Below are positions 10,561-22,403 of a DNA stretch of 53,015 bases, one piece after another (position 1 is the stretch's first letter; the number at the start of each line of letters is the position of its first letter). The stretch is from positions 39,647-92,661 of the forward strand of contig GG745342.1 of assembly GCA_000151295.1 (NCBI GenBank), given 5' to 3'. The position numbers were made by a program, and so were the translations under genes. Under the pieces are notes generated by a model, which searched no databases, was not told the origin of the DNA, and saw only the letters and a program-made list of their open reading frames with translations. This DNA is from Allomyces macrogynus ATCC 38327 (lineage: Eukaryota; Blastocladiomycota; Blastocladiomycetes; Blastocladiales; Blastocladiaceae).

Positions 10561-13500
10561 CTATGGTTGCGCCGCTCGGCCTGGGACTGATCCGCGCGCT
10601 TCTGCTCCATTTTCCAGTTACGGCGCCGCACGCCAAGTACCCGTCACAGCCGCAGTATCGAGTGCACAAGGTCACGGGCACGCCGAGTACCGGCGGCGAC
10701 GAGCGTGCCGAGCCTGCGCGGCCGAGGGTGCACCGGACGCATGCACACCGTGCCGACGATCCCGCGCAGATGCGGCTGCTAACGTGCGGTACTCGCCAAG
10801 CTCCACGCCATGGCCACAGGCCTTGAGCAGCGGCACGTCGATGCGCTCATCACGCAGGTACAGGAGTCTGCCGGTTCCCAGACTCTCTTCCTCTTCTCAT
10901 GACTGATGGATGATCGGTCGCATTCCCCCACTGGGCACCTCGACTGCACGGTCTCGCAGGTGGTTCGGCAGCGGGCTGATTACGTCTCAGCACTATCGGC
11001 AGCGCTGGCGGCGCGTCAAGGAGCTCGTGGCCAAGATCGCGATCGGGATCATGCTTGTGCACGGACGCTGACCACCGACGTGGAGTCGGTTTGCCGCACC
11101 GTCGCCGGCTAACAAGTCATGCTTGAGCACTTTGCGCGAGGGAGCGCGCTAACCCGGCCGCGCCGGAACCGCTGCCGCGACCGGACCGCACGCGGCGTGT
11201 GGACCTGTTTGTGCCGACTTCAACGCTGCGATCGCGAACCAGTACCGCAGCTTCGACCTCAACTGCGTCGCACCCGCCTGCACCGTGACTTATCTCGCGG
11301 TAGAATTCTTCAAGTGCCTCACGCTGCGCGACCCGTGGATCACTCGTGCCGCGGCGAGGCCGCAAACGATGGCACAACTGGTCGCAAGCGACCGCACGAC
11401 TCGCTGCAAACGACGGTACGGCTCGCCGCAATCGATGGCAAGCTCGAGCCGAAGGCCGCAGTCATGCCCTTTGCGCGACGAGCATGGTTCGACCGAGTCG
11501 TGTGGGACGCCGACATCGACTCGCGCACTGCGACTCGGTGCGCTGTTTTGTGATCCTGAATACATAACTTTTATACTTGGCTGCTGGTTGTTGTGCAACG
11601 ATTGCGCTGTCTTGCTTTCCTCAGCTTCGATTGCGTTTGGACGCCAACGGCACGGAGTGTAGGCATCCTTGATCTGGAGTAATCTGGTGCATGACAATGT
11701 GAGCAACATGCGAGACGCGTTTCGTTGCTGGTCGGGTCGGCGCTGTCGGCGCCGTGGTTCAAGGATCGCTTTGGCACTCACTCCGCCGCCGCGAACATGC
11801 CTAACTTGCATCCCACCATCTCAACCATCAGCAAGACCACTGCCATGGACACTCGTCAGCAGCTGTGCACATCAGTGCCCGCGTTTTCCGAGCCGCCATT
11901 CGGCGCGTGTGACTCTGACTTGGCTGCAGATTGCGCATCGCCGCTCGGTTGAACACGATGACGCCGTGTGCACCTCGAACGTGCCGTCGTCGGTGAGCCA
12001 ACGATAGAACTGGCGCGCACGGTGATCGAAGTTAGCACCTGCGCTGCGGGATCGTCATTATCCTCGCCGTCGCTCATGGTTCGTATGGATCCTTGACGGC
12101 AATGCTCCTCTGTCGCTCATGCCGACTCGTCGACTGACTTGTCCTTTGGCAGATAATGATCGCTCGCGCGCGCTTAGGCGCGCGACGCCAGCATGCCACA
12201 CGACCCCCTTGACCCTCACGCACGCGCCGTTCAAGCAATAGAGTGGACCAAGCCCGGACGTGACGCGGTCCGAGGTTGGCACGCTCAAGTTGCACGTCCG
12301 CGGCGCAGATCCGAGGCCGCGACGAGCGCCGCGGCCAAAACCGCCAACAAGGTCGCGTCCACGGCGCCTGTGCGCGTCCTCGACCTGTACTGTGTGGCCA
12401 GGGCCAGTGCCTGCTCGACCCCGCGCGTCGGTACTCGCGGCTGCACTAGCACGGCCACGACCAGTCGATGTATCCTACTGAGCCCGGGCGCGTCCGTTCA
12501 GCGGCCATGGGCGTTGCTGGCCGGTGCAACTGTCAGTGACTGCCGCACGGGTGTCCGCCGCGTGTGACACGTCCAAGCACCATGCGCGACACGTCCAATC
12601 TGGTCCTGATCATGGGCCACGCATTTGGCGACGTTTTGTTGACTGACTAGGACTAGCCGGTGTTACGCAAGACACGGTGTGTCCCGTGGCTCAGTGCCCA
12701 CGTCGTCGTGAACCTGGCCGAAGCACAGCACATGGAGCCGACCAACTTGACGCGGTCGTGATTGTGGGAGTGGGTTGACGGCAACACGATTGTCGATCTG
12801 CGGCCAAATCGGCGGTGCTGCTGAGGCTCCTAGGTCGATGACGCCCGCCGGATCGACGAATGCAAGCACGTCGCTGTTTGCGCCCTCGTCGTCGTCGTTG
12901 TCGTTGGCACCCGCACTGCCACCATTGGCCGCGCCACGACTGACTGCAGCCACCACGACCTCCTCGCCCTTCTCCCCTTTCTACCTGCCGCTGACCAAGA
13001 ACGTGGCCCCAACTGCGGACCCGCAGGACGAGCCGATCATGGCCCCGTGCCGATTCAGCCGTCCGCGACCGATCAGGGGCGTGTGACACGTCTGACGCGA
13101 GGGGCCAGTCGCGTCCGAGCGGCCGTTGGCCAAGGCCGTTTTCTCGTGCGAGGTCGTCACGGGTGGGCGTGTTTCGTGACCTGCTTGACGCGGAACGGCT
13201 TGACGAGCGCGATCCGAGTTGGCGGGGCCCGACGTGGTCGACGACTACTGGTGGTGCCTGCACCGCATGCCGTTGTGCGCGCGCGCACGACGCACGGACA
13301 ATCCGCAACGTCGCCGGTGTTTCACGACACTGTCGCGCACGCTCGCGTCGGCGTCCGAGCTGTCGGAGGCAGTCCTGCTCGCGCGTGGAGGCAACACGGG
13401 TGCGGTCGCGACCGTTGCGCGCTGGATTGGATCCAACGACGCGGTCGTGGCCGACGGCAAGGCCCAACAAGAGCGCGTGCATGGCGGTTCACGATTCGTT

Positions 13501-13855
13501 GAGCCGCGGAAATCCAAGCCGGCCAGCACATGGTCGTCCGCGAGAAGTTTGAACCGGACGCGCTGTGACGTGCAGCACCTGCGGCCCCGTTGCGTGGCCG
13601 CCGAGTGGCGCGCGGCCCAGCGCTCGCGCGACAAACGAAAGAATTGTCGGCGGCCATGAGGACACGGTTGCCGCCGTGGCGCGGCACGGCGCGCCGCGCT
13701 CATGGATCCGGACGCGCTCCTGGTCGGTTCGCTTGGTCAAGTCCGGCTCGGTGGGTGAGTTGTTGTCGCAGAGTCTGGAGTCGCAACGCGTTGGCACGAA
13801 GATAATTCGCAACTTCATCTTGGCGTTGGCAGGCCTCGGCAGGCCCAGGAGAGCC
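10561..13855. other. Gene-poor stretch with isolated coding-like islands
   Basis: No complete gene was found. Islands that read like protein include 11195-11345 on + (see findings), 10700-10770 (a cluster of Cys codons, ACRACAAEG then CTPCRRS) and 13690-13900 on +, where a frame includes SVGELLSQSLESQRVG. These are separated by stops and frame changes without convincing splice sites. They may be exons of decayed genes or of genes I could not assemble. Confidence 0.35.
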
Positions 13856-13861
13856 ATATAT
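13856..13861 (+). promoter_or_regulatory. TATA-like element upstream of the RasGEF gene
   Basis: CATATATCAT lies 284 bp before the chosen ATG at 14145. It is the only TATA-like word in the proximal upstream sequence. The distance would require a long leader, so the assignment is weak. Confidence 0.25.
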
Positions 13862-14144
13862 CATCAGATCAGCAGGCTCGAAACGGTTGTCGCGATGTGC
13901 GAGACGCGTTAGTGCTGTCCCGCGCGGTCATGAACCACAGATTGCGTTTGGCTGCCGGCCCCCGCGCCCGCTCCGGCGTCTTTCACCACCGCACGCTGCC
14001 CCGCAAGCTCTCACTTGCTGCAATCCGCTCGCCACTGCCGACCGCTCCCGGCACCGACTCCAACTCCACGAACCGACCCGCTCGCCCGTCTGCGCCTGCC
14101 GGTACCACCTGCACCTTCCGCCCTGCCGACTTGCCGCCACTCCC

Positions 14145-17100
14145 ATGGCCGCGCCCGCCCTCGACGGCGACCTGCGCGCCGCGCTCGCCGCGCAGGCGCC
14201 CAGCACGGCCGCGACCGACTCGCCATGGCCGACGCCGCCGCCGGACCCGACGGCCCCACGGCATGCGCCCATTTCCACCGCCGCCCCCTCTCACGCGCGC
14301 TCCGTTGCCGTGCCGTCCTCCTCGGGCGAGTACACCGCGCACAGCCACGCCAACCCGGACCGCGTGAACCCGAGTCTGCGCAGCCGGCTGCTGCGCGCCG
14401 GCACGACCAAGAAATCGAAAAAGTCGCAGTCGCTCGGGTCGCTGTTACCGCCCGCGACCTCGTCCATGTCGGCCACGGCCTCGGCCACGTCGCTCGTGCC
14501 GCCGTCCGGCGGCGTCTCGGCGTCAACGTCGTCGAGCTCACTCGCCTCCAGCAGCAGCACCAACGACGACGACGACAATTCCGACGCGCGCAGCGACATT
14601 ACCGTCAAGCCCGCCACGGCCAAGGCCGGTGGCGGCCGCGACCGCAGCGGCTGGGAAACGGCGTCGATTGCGTCGTCGACGCGCACGATTGGGACGATTC
14701 GCAAGGGGTTTGCCAAAATGCGCGCTTTGATTGTCTCGACGAGCACGCCCATGTTGCTGAATGAGAAGGCCAAGGGCGGCGACGATGGCGAGAGCAGCGA
14801 CGACGACGAGAGTACTGACGGGTCTGGCGCGCATTTGGGGATCGTCACGAGCTCGACGCCCGAACTCATGCAGTCGCCAGACTTGCACGCTGACGGCGAG
14901 GAGGTACCGGGTACGTTTTGTTAGCGCGAATCCGGCAGTTCATATGTGCCGCATGACCCCCGCGCTTGGCTAATCCATTCTGCTCTGCTCCGCTGGATAC
15001 TCAGACATGCAAATTGCCGAGGAGGCCACGGTCGAGGTCATGGACCACGTCACGATATCCGTGGCGCTCGGCGACAGCGACCCACAGGATATCGGCCTCG
15101 TCGTAAGCGTGTCGGGCCACAACGTGTTCCCGACGACACACGATATCTTGGAGCGGCTCTACGACGAGCTCGGCCAGGACCTGGTTCCGTCGACACTCTA
15201 CTACTTTGACTCGCGGCACCCGGGCCTGCGCGTCGAGGTGGGTGACGGCGACTCGATCGACATGCTCTTGCACCAGAACGTACGTTACGTTGCGCTTTGA
15301 TCCCCGTCCTCCCCCACCGGTCGACTCGGTTGCTGACCGTCCGGCAACCGGCAGAGAAATTGGAAAATCATTCCGAACTCGGCCGATTTCTCAATGACGG
15401 CCACATTGCCCGGTACCAACGAGGCGTGCACGGTCGCCTACGACCGTGTGATCCTGGTGGGCCAAGTCGTCGACCAGCTCAAGGAGTTTTACAAGATTGC
15501 GCCGAGTTTACCGTACGGGCTCTACGTCACGTCCGAGATGGGCGCGTTCCTGCTCGAGTCGCACCGGCCGTTGGCGCTCTACGATATCCGGCCCATAGTA
15601 TGTATACCGATTTCTCCCTCCCGATCCATAACCCCGTTTTCTCCGCTCGGGGAGAGCAATGCAACTGACCGTCCCCGTCCCCGCCCACCCAGGATGTCGT
15701 CGAGCTGCGCAGCACCGCCGAATTCTTGTACGTGCGCGTGCACGTGCCCGAGCTCGACACGCGGTTCGTCGTCAAGGCGCCAGCACACTTTACCGGCAAG
15801 GACCTGACCGCGCAGATCCAGTACACGATCCGCGCCAAGAACGCGACGCTGCAGCACCCGGACCGGCAATACGCGATTTGGATGCCGCGGCTCGCGCAGT
15901 GGCTGCTCGCGACCGACACGGTCGGCACGCGCGCGCAGTTCCTGTCGGTGACGGAAATCCACGACTGCGGCGTCGAGTACAAGCTGCTGGCCATGTACGC
16001 CGAGGTCGCGACGCGCCGCGGCCCGCATATGGTCGGTGTCGCTGCGGGCGCGACCGTCGCGGACGTGCAGCGCGTGATTGATTTGGATGATCCGAGTGCG
16101 GGAGGCGAGGAGGTCGGTGGCGCCGCGATGTTTGGGGTCGCCGGGGACGAGTTGCCCGCGGCGGATCCGATGTGGGACGCGGTCCGGCAAATCGGGTGTC
16201 CGACGGAATTCGTGTCGCGTGTGCGCGCGAAACCAATGCTGGTCACGACGACGCGCGATTTGGGGGCGCAGATCGTTGTCGAGATTGATTTGCACGCGAC
16301 GCTCGCGGACTTGGCGCCGATGCTCGCGCGGCGGCTCGGCGTGTGGCCCGCACATGTGCGGCATATTTACCTCAACGATGCGTCGGGCGTGCCGATGGTG
16401 CTGGACCGGCCGTTGGACGAGTTGCTTGTGGGCGCCGACGGGGACCGCTTGGTCGTCGAGTTGAACGAGGAGCAGTGGCGGTCCGACGGCAAGGCGGTGC
16501 TCGACGCGTGGGAGATGGAGGTGCCGCCGGCGAATGCGGGCGTGTGGAGTGAAGGGCCTGACCGAGTGGGCAATATCAAGGTGAATGACCAAGGCGTCGT
16601 CACGGCCGCGACGCTCAACAAGTTGATTGAGCGCATGACGGTCGACAAGATTACCGACTTTGAAGAGTGTAGGTGCCTGCCCTGAGCGATGGATAGATGC
16701 GGGCGACAAACGAATCGACTGACTGACTGACTTGTTCCCCGACGTTTTGATAGACACCAACCTGACCGCGACCTTCCTGCTCACCTACCACTCGTTCGCG
16801 TCGCCAAAACAAGTGCTCGCCAAACTCATGGAGCGGTACCACGTGCCTCGGTTCGGGCACCAGAGCTTACCCGAATACGACCGCATTCGATCCAACGTGC
16901 AGTCGCGCGTGTGCAATGTGCTCAAGTTGTGGACCAAGCAGTACCCGACGTGTTTCTTTGAGCCCGCGGGCCACGCCCTGATCGAGGATTTGCTCGAGTT
17001 CACGGCGCGCGCCATGGCCGTCGATAAGCAAGCCGGGCTCGGGAAGCAGATTCGCCGCAGTTTGTTCAAGCTGGTACGTTTTTTTTTTTGTTGTTTGGTG

Positions 17101-18347
17101 ATGGGTGGAGGGTGCGCGATTGGTGGAATGGGTGCGCGCAGCCATGTCGCGCGCGCGGTCGTTTCCCTGACGCGCGTCATGAGCATGGATGTCTTTCTCC
17201 GGCGGGCGTCTCGCGCGCGCACCCCAGTCGACCCCACTCGACCCCACTCGTTCGCGCTAACTCGCGCACCCCCATCTCCTCACCTAGTCCTCGGCGCGCG
17301 ACCGCAAATCGACGCACGCGCAACCGCCTCCCGTCCCGGCGCCGCTCTCACGCGTGCCGCGGCTCAAGACGGGCGTCACGTTATTCCACCACGACCCGAT
17401 CGAAGTCGCGCGGCAATTGTGCTTGGCCGACCACGCCGTCTACCGGCGCATGAAACCGACCGAATTGCTGGGCCAGGCGTGGATGCACGCCGACGCGCAG
17501 ACCCGCGCGCCGACGATTTTCCTGTTGACGAAACGGTTCAACGCGCTCGCGCGGTGGTTGACGCGGAGTGTCCTTGCGGTGCGGGATGTCGCGGGGCGTG
17601 GGGTCAGGGTCGAGTGGATTGTGGAGGTGGCCGGGGTACGTGCGTGCGGTGAGGTTGAGTACTTCAGCAGCAACTGACCTTGTGTCGGCGCGTAGTACCT
17701 GGCCGAGTTCCGCGACTACCTGGCGCTGATGGCGATCTTGGCGGCGCTCGGCAGCGCGCCGGTGTCGCGGCTCAAGCACACGCGTGCGGCGATGACGTCG
17801 CGCGCGCGGAAGAAGCTCGGCGACTTGGAGGAGATGATGCACCCGAAGCATTCGCATAAGCGGTACCGTGAGCAGTTTCGCGCGGTGCGTGGGGATGGGG
17901 GCGGTGGAGCCGCGCGGATTCCGTACCTGTACGCAGGTTCTGGTTGTCGTGGTCAAGGTGGGCCAGCTCGGTTGGTTCGTCCATGGCACTCACGTCACGC
18001 CGAACCACCATAGGACCGTGCACCTGACGGACCTGGTCGGGATCGAGGACGGCAACCCCGACACGATCTCTGGATTAATCAACGTGGCCAAGCGGCGGCT
18101 CGTGCACGGCGTGATCTCGGACCTGCTGGCCGCGCAGGACGACGAGTTCCCGTTTGCGAGCGTGCCGGACGTGCAGCGGCTGCTGGCTCTGTGCCATGCG
18201 CCGGCGGCACCCGGACTGCGCGAAGTGACCGACGACGAACTGTTCCGGATCAGTCTGGAGCTCGAGCCGCGCGGGTGGGATGGGGTCGCGCCGTTGACGG
18301 CTGGTGGGGGCGTGACGAGTCCGCCGATGACGCCGACGGTGACGTGA
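14145..18347 (+). CDS. Ras guanine-nucleotide exchange factor (RasGEF_N + CDC25 domain), 8 exons
   Basis: Exons: 14145-14910, 15005-15279, 15355-15597, 15693-16668, 16754-17073, 17288-17635, 17696-17928, 18014-18347; the spliced frame is open for 1164 residues. It should load GTP on a small Ras-family GTPase. Residues 1-255 are a Ser/Thr/Asp-rich, probably disordered tail. Residues about 265-350 (exon 2) and 620-710 (end of exon 4) look ubiquitin-fold-like. Exon 5 is the RasGEF N-terminal (REM) module (TATFLLTYHSFASP, LKLWTKQYP). Exons 6-8 are the catalytic CDC25 domain: DPIEVARQLCLAD, RRMKPTELLGQAW, then, across the last junction, IPYL joined to TVHLTDLVGIEDGNPD. Seven introns, most with GTACG donors. 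The start is the first ATG giving a sensible N-terminus (ACTCCCATGG context); an upstream in-frame ATG exists. Which GTPase it serves cannot be told. Confidence 0.9.
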
Positions 18348-18951
18348 AGGGGGGACTTGGAGGGGGGGGGGGGGAGAGAGGGGTGGCAGTTTTGGGGACT
18401 GGCGGCGCGGGGGTATTGGACAGCGTCTTTATTAACGACTGGGTTGGTTTCGGTTGTGGGTTGGGTCAGGTGGGAGGTGGCGGTAAGGCGAGGGCGCGGC
18501 GGGGAGCGACAGGAGCAGCGCCTGCGAGGGGAGGTGAGGGTGCGAGGAGCAGCGGCGCGATGCGTGGTCGTTGTGGGTTCGAAGGCGCGTGGGATGCGAG
18601 CGCCGGCGGGTGATGTTGTCGGTGGTGCGCGAGGCGCGGGTTGCTGGTGCCCGTCTGCTTGTCGGACGTAGGAGGACTGATGTTGGGTGGAGATGTTCTG
18701 GCGCGCGCTGGACGGGACTTGCAAGACTCCCGCCACGGCCTTGCCGTCGAACCAGTCCATAATGATATATCCATTCTCTCGCTGCTACCTAGTGGGTATT
18801 TCGCTAACTATAAAAGCAGTCCGGCCCTCCGCGTCTCGCCTGGGACCTCCCATCCTTTTGCCCCCGTCTTCGACCATCCACCCACGCGCACGCATCCACG
18901 TCGCATCGCGCCGGGTCCACACGATCGTGTGCCGCTACGCGGTCCGACCGA
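18348..18951. other. Convergent intergenic region (RasGEF / chitin deacetylase 3' ends)
   Basis: About 600 bp separate the two convergent stop codons. The left part is G-rich, with a G run near 18363-18374. A canonical TATA box lies at 18809-18816. No protein-coding gene is visible here. Confidence 0.5.
18809..18816 (+). promoter_or_regulatory. Canonical TATA box with no matching sense gene
   Basis: TATAAAAG is followed by a pyrimidine-rich stretch and points into the 3' end of the minus-strand chitin deacetylase gene. It may drive an antisense or non-coding transcript, or be a relic promoter. Confidence 0.35.
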
Positions 18952-20346
18952 TTAGGACCGCGACGGCAGCGTTGTGTAGTACATGTTCTTGTCGCCGAGG
19001 CAGTCGGCCACGGTCGTCTCGACCATGCCGACCGACGCGACGAAGTCGTGCGTCGTCTTGACCATGTTCTTGGTCACGAGTTGCTAACAACAGCAACGAT
19101 GCGCACAGTGAGCCATCAAACCCATCCCCTCTTTCAAACCAAGCGAGAGCGCCAACGTACGATATCGTGTTGCAACGAAATAATCGACGTGGCCGCGGCG
19201 ACCGTTGCGCTCGTGAGCACCTTCGTGTACTCGGCATACGAGAGCGTCTCGTTCAGGTAGAGCCAGTCGTTGGTGTCGAGGTTCCAGTAGATCATTTTCA
19301 ACCCGAGCGACTGGATGTACTTGGCACCCGTCGCCGTGATCGACCCGTAGGGGCACCGCATGTACTTGGGCGCCACGCCGAGGGCCGCAAAGATGGCCGC
19401 CTCGGTCTTCCCGATTTCCGTGGCGATTTGCGCGTTGGTGAGCGTGGCGAGGTCGGCGTCTGTGCGCGGGGTGGGGCAGGAAGAGTGAGCGCGGGTCGAG
19501 AGAGCGAGAGCGGGTCAGAGGACAGAACGCGCGATGGGTACGCACGCGTGTAGGTATGCGTCGCAATCTGGTGGCCCTCCTTGTACTCGCGCTGCAAGAG
19601 CGCAACGTTGAGCGGGTTCTCGAGCTGCGACCCGACAATAAAGAACGTAGTCTTGATGCCGCGCGCGAGTAGCTCGTCCTGGACACGCATCGCGGCCACT
19701 CCGGGTCAGTCTGTTCGCGCGCGAGCAAACCAGCGTAGTGCTCGAAAATTTAGCGTACCAAGATCGGCCCCGTGTAACTCTCGTGCGGCCCGTCATCGTA
19801 GGTGACGGAAATCGCGTTCTTGTAGGCACACGACGTGTACTGGCCGTACTCGTCGACTTGCGCGGTCATGGGCGTCAGGCACGACATGGTCTTGCACTTG
19901 CCGTCCGTGGAACCGCCGCCGGCCGTGGTCGTTGCGGTCGAGGTCGAATACGTCGACCCGCCGCTGGTCGTCGAGACGGCCGTGCTCGTTGTGCTTGTGG
20001 TTGTGGTCAGCGAGGTACTCCCCGGCGCCGACGCGGTCGCAGGACCCGCGAGCGGCACACACGCGCCCGATTGGCAGCCCTACACGATACAGAACGGCAT
20101 GTGGTCAGCCCAGGATCCTCGCGCTTCATGGCCCTTCCAAGGTACCTTGCCGCAGTGCGCCCAGTCGGACCCGCACTCGCCGCGCGCCGAGCAGCACTGC
20201 GTGTTGGCACAGAGCGCGCCGCCCGCCTGCCGCCCACAGAGTGCCGCATTGGCAGCGAGTGGCGCCGCGAGCGCGAGGAACAGCAGCGCGGCAAGGAGGA
20301 GCGTGCGCGTGGAGGGCGCCGTGGCGCGTGGGCGAGGGGTGGTCAT
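18952..20346 (-). CDS. Chitin deacetylase (secreted, CBM18 + NodB polysaccharide deacetylase domain), 5 exons
   Basis: Exons on the minus strand: 20346-20146, 20079-19759, 19678-19546, 19459-19161, 19083-18952; 361 residues. It removes acetyl groups from chitin to give chitosan in the cell wall (family knowledge). Residues 1 to about 34 form a signal peptide with a Leu/Ala core. Next is a type-1 chitin-binding domain (CGRQAGGALCANTQCC, then CGSDWAHCGKGCQSG across intron 1) and a Ser/Thr-rich linker. The NodB domain has all five motifs: TYDDGP, HTYTH (metal histidines, created by splicing exon 3 to 4), RCPYG, DTNDW and LQHDI. The exon 2 to 3 junction gives TGPILDELLARGIKTTFF, the usual family sequence. 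The C-terminus ends shortly after the domain with no GPI signal seen, so it is probably secreted. Confidence 0.92.
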
Positions 20347-21139
20347 GGTCGGTTTGGGGTTGGTCGCGGTTGAGCGAGCGCGCGAGGGTCGTTGATTGAT
20401 AGGGGCACCGTCGTTGCGTTGCCTGCGAGAGCGTGGTGGCGGATCACGAGCGAGAGCAGTCGCGAAAGTGCTTTGGATCGCGGTGCTTGGATCAGGCAGG
20501 CAGGCACAGTGCGCGCGCGTCAGAGGAGCGCGGCCGGGTCCGTGGGTGCGAGGAGGTGCCGAGCGAGCGCGCCGTTCGTTTGGCCTGCAAGTGGGAACGA
20601 CGAGGTGGTGATGAATTTTTTGCGAGCTGGGAGACGCGCGCGAGTCTTGTGCGTTTCTTCCGGCACGCCGAGATCATGGCCGTCTCGCGCGCACAACGAC
20701 TTTTCGCCCGTCGCCGCCATTCGCCTCTTCTTCACCGTCGGCGACGTCCGCGGCAAGGCGACTGAATCCGTCCGCGTGCTCCCCACTTTCTACGCCAGCA
20801 AAACTGCCTGCAATGCGACACGGAAGCCCGAGACCTGCGACCACCAGCATGCCGCAGCCCGCCACGACGTCGGGACCAAATGGCGGCCATTCAAGCTCGG
20901 CCAGCAAGAGGACTTGTACAATTAGCGGCGGTCGCTGACCTGCACCGCCACAACGTGCAGACCTGGCCGTCTCCGACGCGACCGTGCGGCTCGTGCGCAC
21001 GCAGGCTGCGGTGCCCAATGGGACTGCGCGCATCTTCGTTCAGGCGTGCAGTGATCACGATTTGACCCCTTGCCTCGCCGACCAAGATTCGATCTTCACA
21101 TCGTGCGCGACCCTGCTCACGACTCCAAGCTTACCGCCC
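20347..21139. other. Intergenic region upstream of chitin deacetylase and RAD51-like cluster
   Basis: A head-to-head gap between the minus-strand chitin deacetylase start and the first plus-strand RAD51-like copy. No TATA box or supported ORF was found. The missing 5' exons of RAD51-like copy A should lie here, but I could not find a Walker A motif in any frame. Confidence 0.4.
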
Positions 21140-21925
21140 ATGGCCACCTCGGAACTGTGAGGCGCATCGACTCTGCCTTTCTCTTGCCTTCGAACCAGCC
21201 CTGGCTCTGCATCCTTTCACTTGCTCCAGCGCCGCCTTGGTCCTGCACCACCTGCGCACCCCGACCGCCCCAACTCCGACCCGCATCGTCGCGCTCGACA
21301 CCGACGGCTCCCTCAGGTCGACCGTGCGCACGGCGTACCACCAGCAACCTCACTTACCGTGGTCCAACCTCGACCTGCGCCGGATCCACGACCTGCCGCA
21401 CCTCGTCGGCACCGTGTCCGCCCTCTCCCAAACCCCACCAACGCTCCTGATCATTGATGCCGTGTCGACGCACTTGTCCGCATTCACCGACCTCGTCGCG
21501 CCCGCGCGCGCCGTGCACGTGGCCGCGCAGGCCGTGCGCGGCTTGGCCGTACGTAGCGGGACAGCGGTGGTCCTGACGGCGCGGCAAGCTGAAGGACCGG
21601 TGGTGGGGCCGTGGACGGCGGTGGCCGGGGTACGGGTGGTGGTGAAGCGCGGAGTCGCTGGGAAAGTGGGCGCGGTGGTGGTCAAGGGCAACCGGATGGG
21701 GCGGAGGGCCGAGTGGAAGGTGGATGCGGAGGGGGTCCGCGAGGAACAAGTGGTGGAGAGGAGGAGGGAGGTGGCGTTGCGTTGACGTTGGACGAGGAGG
21801 GGCCGTGGGAGGAGCTGGAGCCCGAAGAGGAAGTGCGGGTTGCCACGTACGGTGGCGGCATGTTTGGGGTGGAGGAAGAGGAGCGGTACGAGGAGGTCGA
21901 GCCGGACGCGCTGATGCTGGCGTGA
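21140..21925 (+). CDS. RAD51-paralog-like ATPase fragment, copy A (5'-truncated, probably decaying)
   Basis: A 17-nt exon (21140-21156) with a good donor (GTGAGG) joins in frame at 21230 (acceptor GCTCCAG) to an open frame ending at 21785. The protein reads MATSELAALVLHHLR, then a Walker B-like strand PPTLLIIDAVS, GTAVVLTARQAEGP, and a WTAVAGVRVVVKR / VVVKGNRMGRRAEWK C-terminal region typical of RAD51/RecA cores. The Walker A exon present in copy B is absent or unrecognisable. After about 21720 the coding-like signal moves to another frame that encodes an acidic tail (GPWEELEPEEEVR) ending at 21925, which implies a frameshift or an unseen intron. A functional ATPase is doubtful; a structural paralog or a pseudogene are both possible. 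Confidence 0.45.
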
Positions 21926-22403
21926 AGAGCGGAAGGTACAGATGTACGAGTGTTGAGAATAGGGATGATGGGGATGTGCGCTGGATGATCTTTCGGCATT
22001 GGTCGGGTCGCCATGCAGAACGTCGTGCCGCAGCGCGGCAAGCGCGTTACGCGAGAACCGACCTTGGCCATGCTTAAACTGCTGCCGTGGCCGTCGCGAG
22101 TTGGCCGGTCTCCTCTACTGATTCGCATCGCGGCTCGCGGTGCGGTCTCACATCGCCTTGCAAATCGCCGCGTCGCATGCGGCAACCGCGAAATCTCTCG
22201 ATTCCTTCAATCGCCTGCACATGTTACGCATGGCGCTCCGCGACGCGGCACGGCGCGACAACGTTGCCCCGCGTTCATGAGCTCCGTGGCCGGAGCCCCC
22301 ACCATCTTTCTCCACCTCTCCAGATTGTGCCAGCTCGACGCTGCCCCCCCCCCCCCCCACACCCACCATCTGGGCGTTCAACCAGCACACGCGCGTTTCT
22401 GTC
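21926..22403. other. Spacer of the RAD51-like tandem unit
   Basis: 22050-22260 resembles 23340-23540: both contain CGACCTTGG- or TGACCTTGG-like starts, TCGCGGCTCGCGGT / TCGCGTCTCGCGGT and ATGGCGCTCC. The duplicated unit therefore included flanking sequence as well as the gene. A poly-C tract lies at about 22344-22358. Confidence 0.5.

Noticed and set aside
12691..13482. 263-codon minus-strand frame
   Set aside because: Arg/Ser-rich, no domain, plus strand is equally open; no promoter or splice support.
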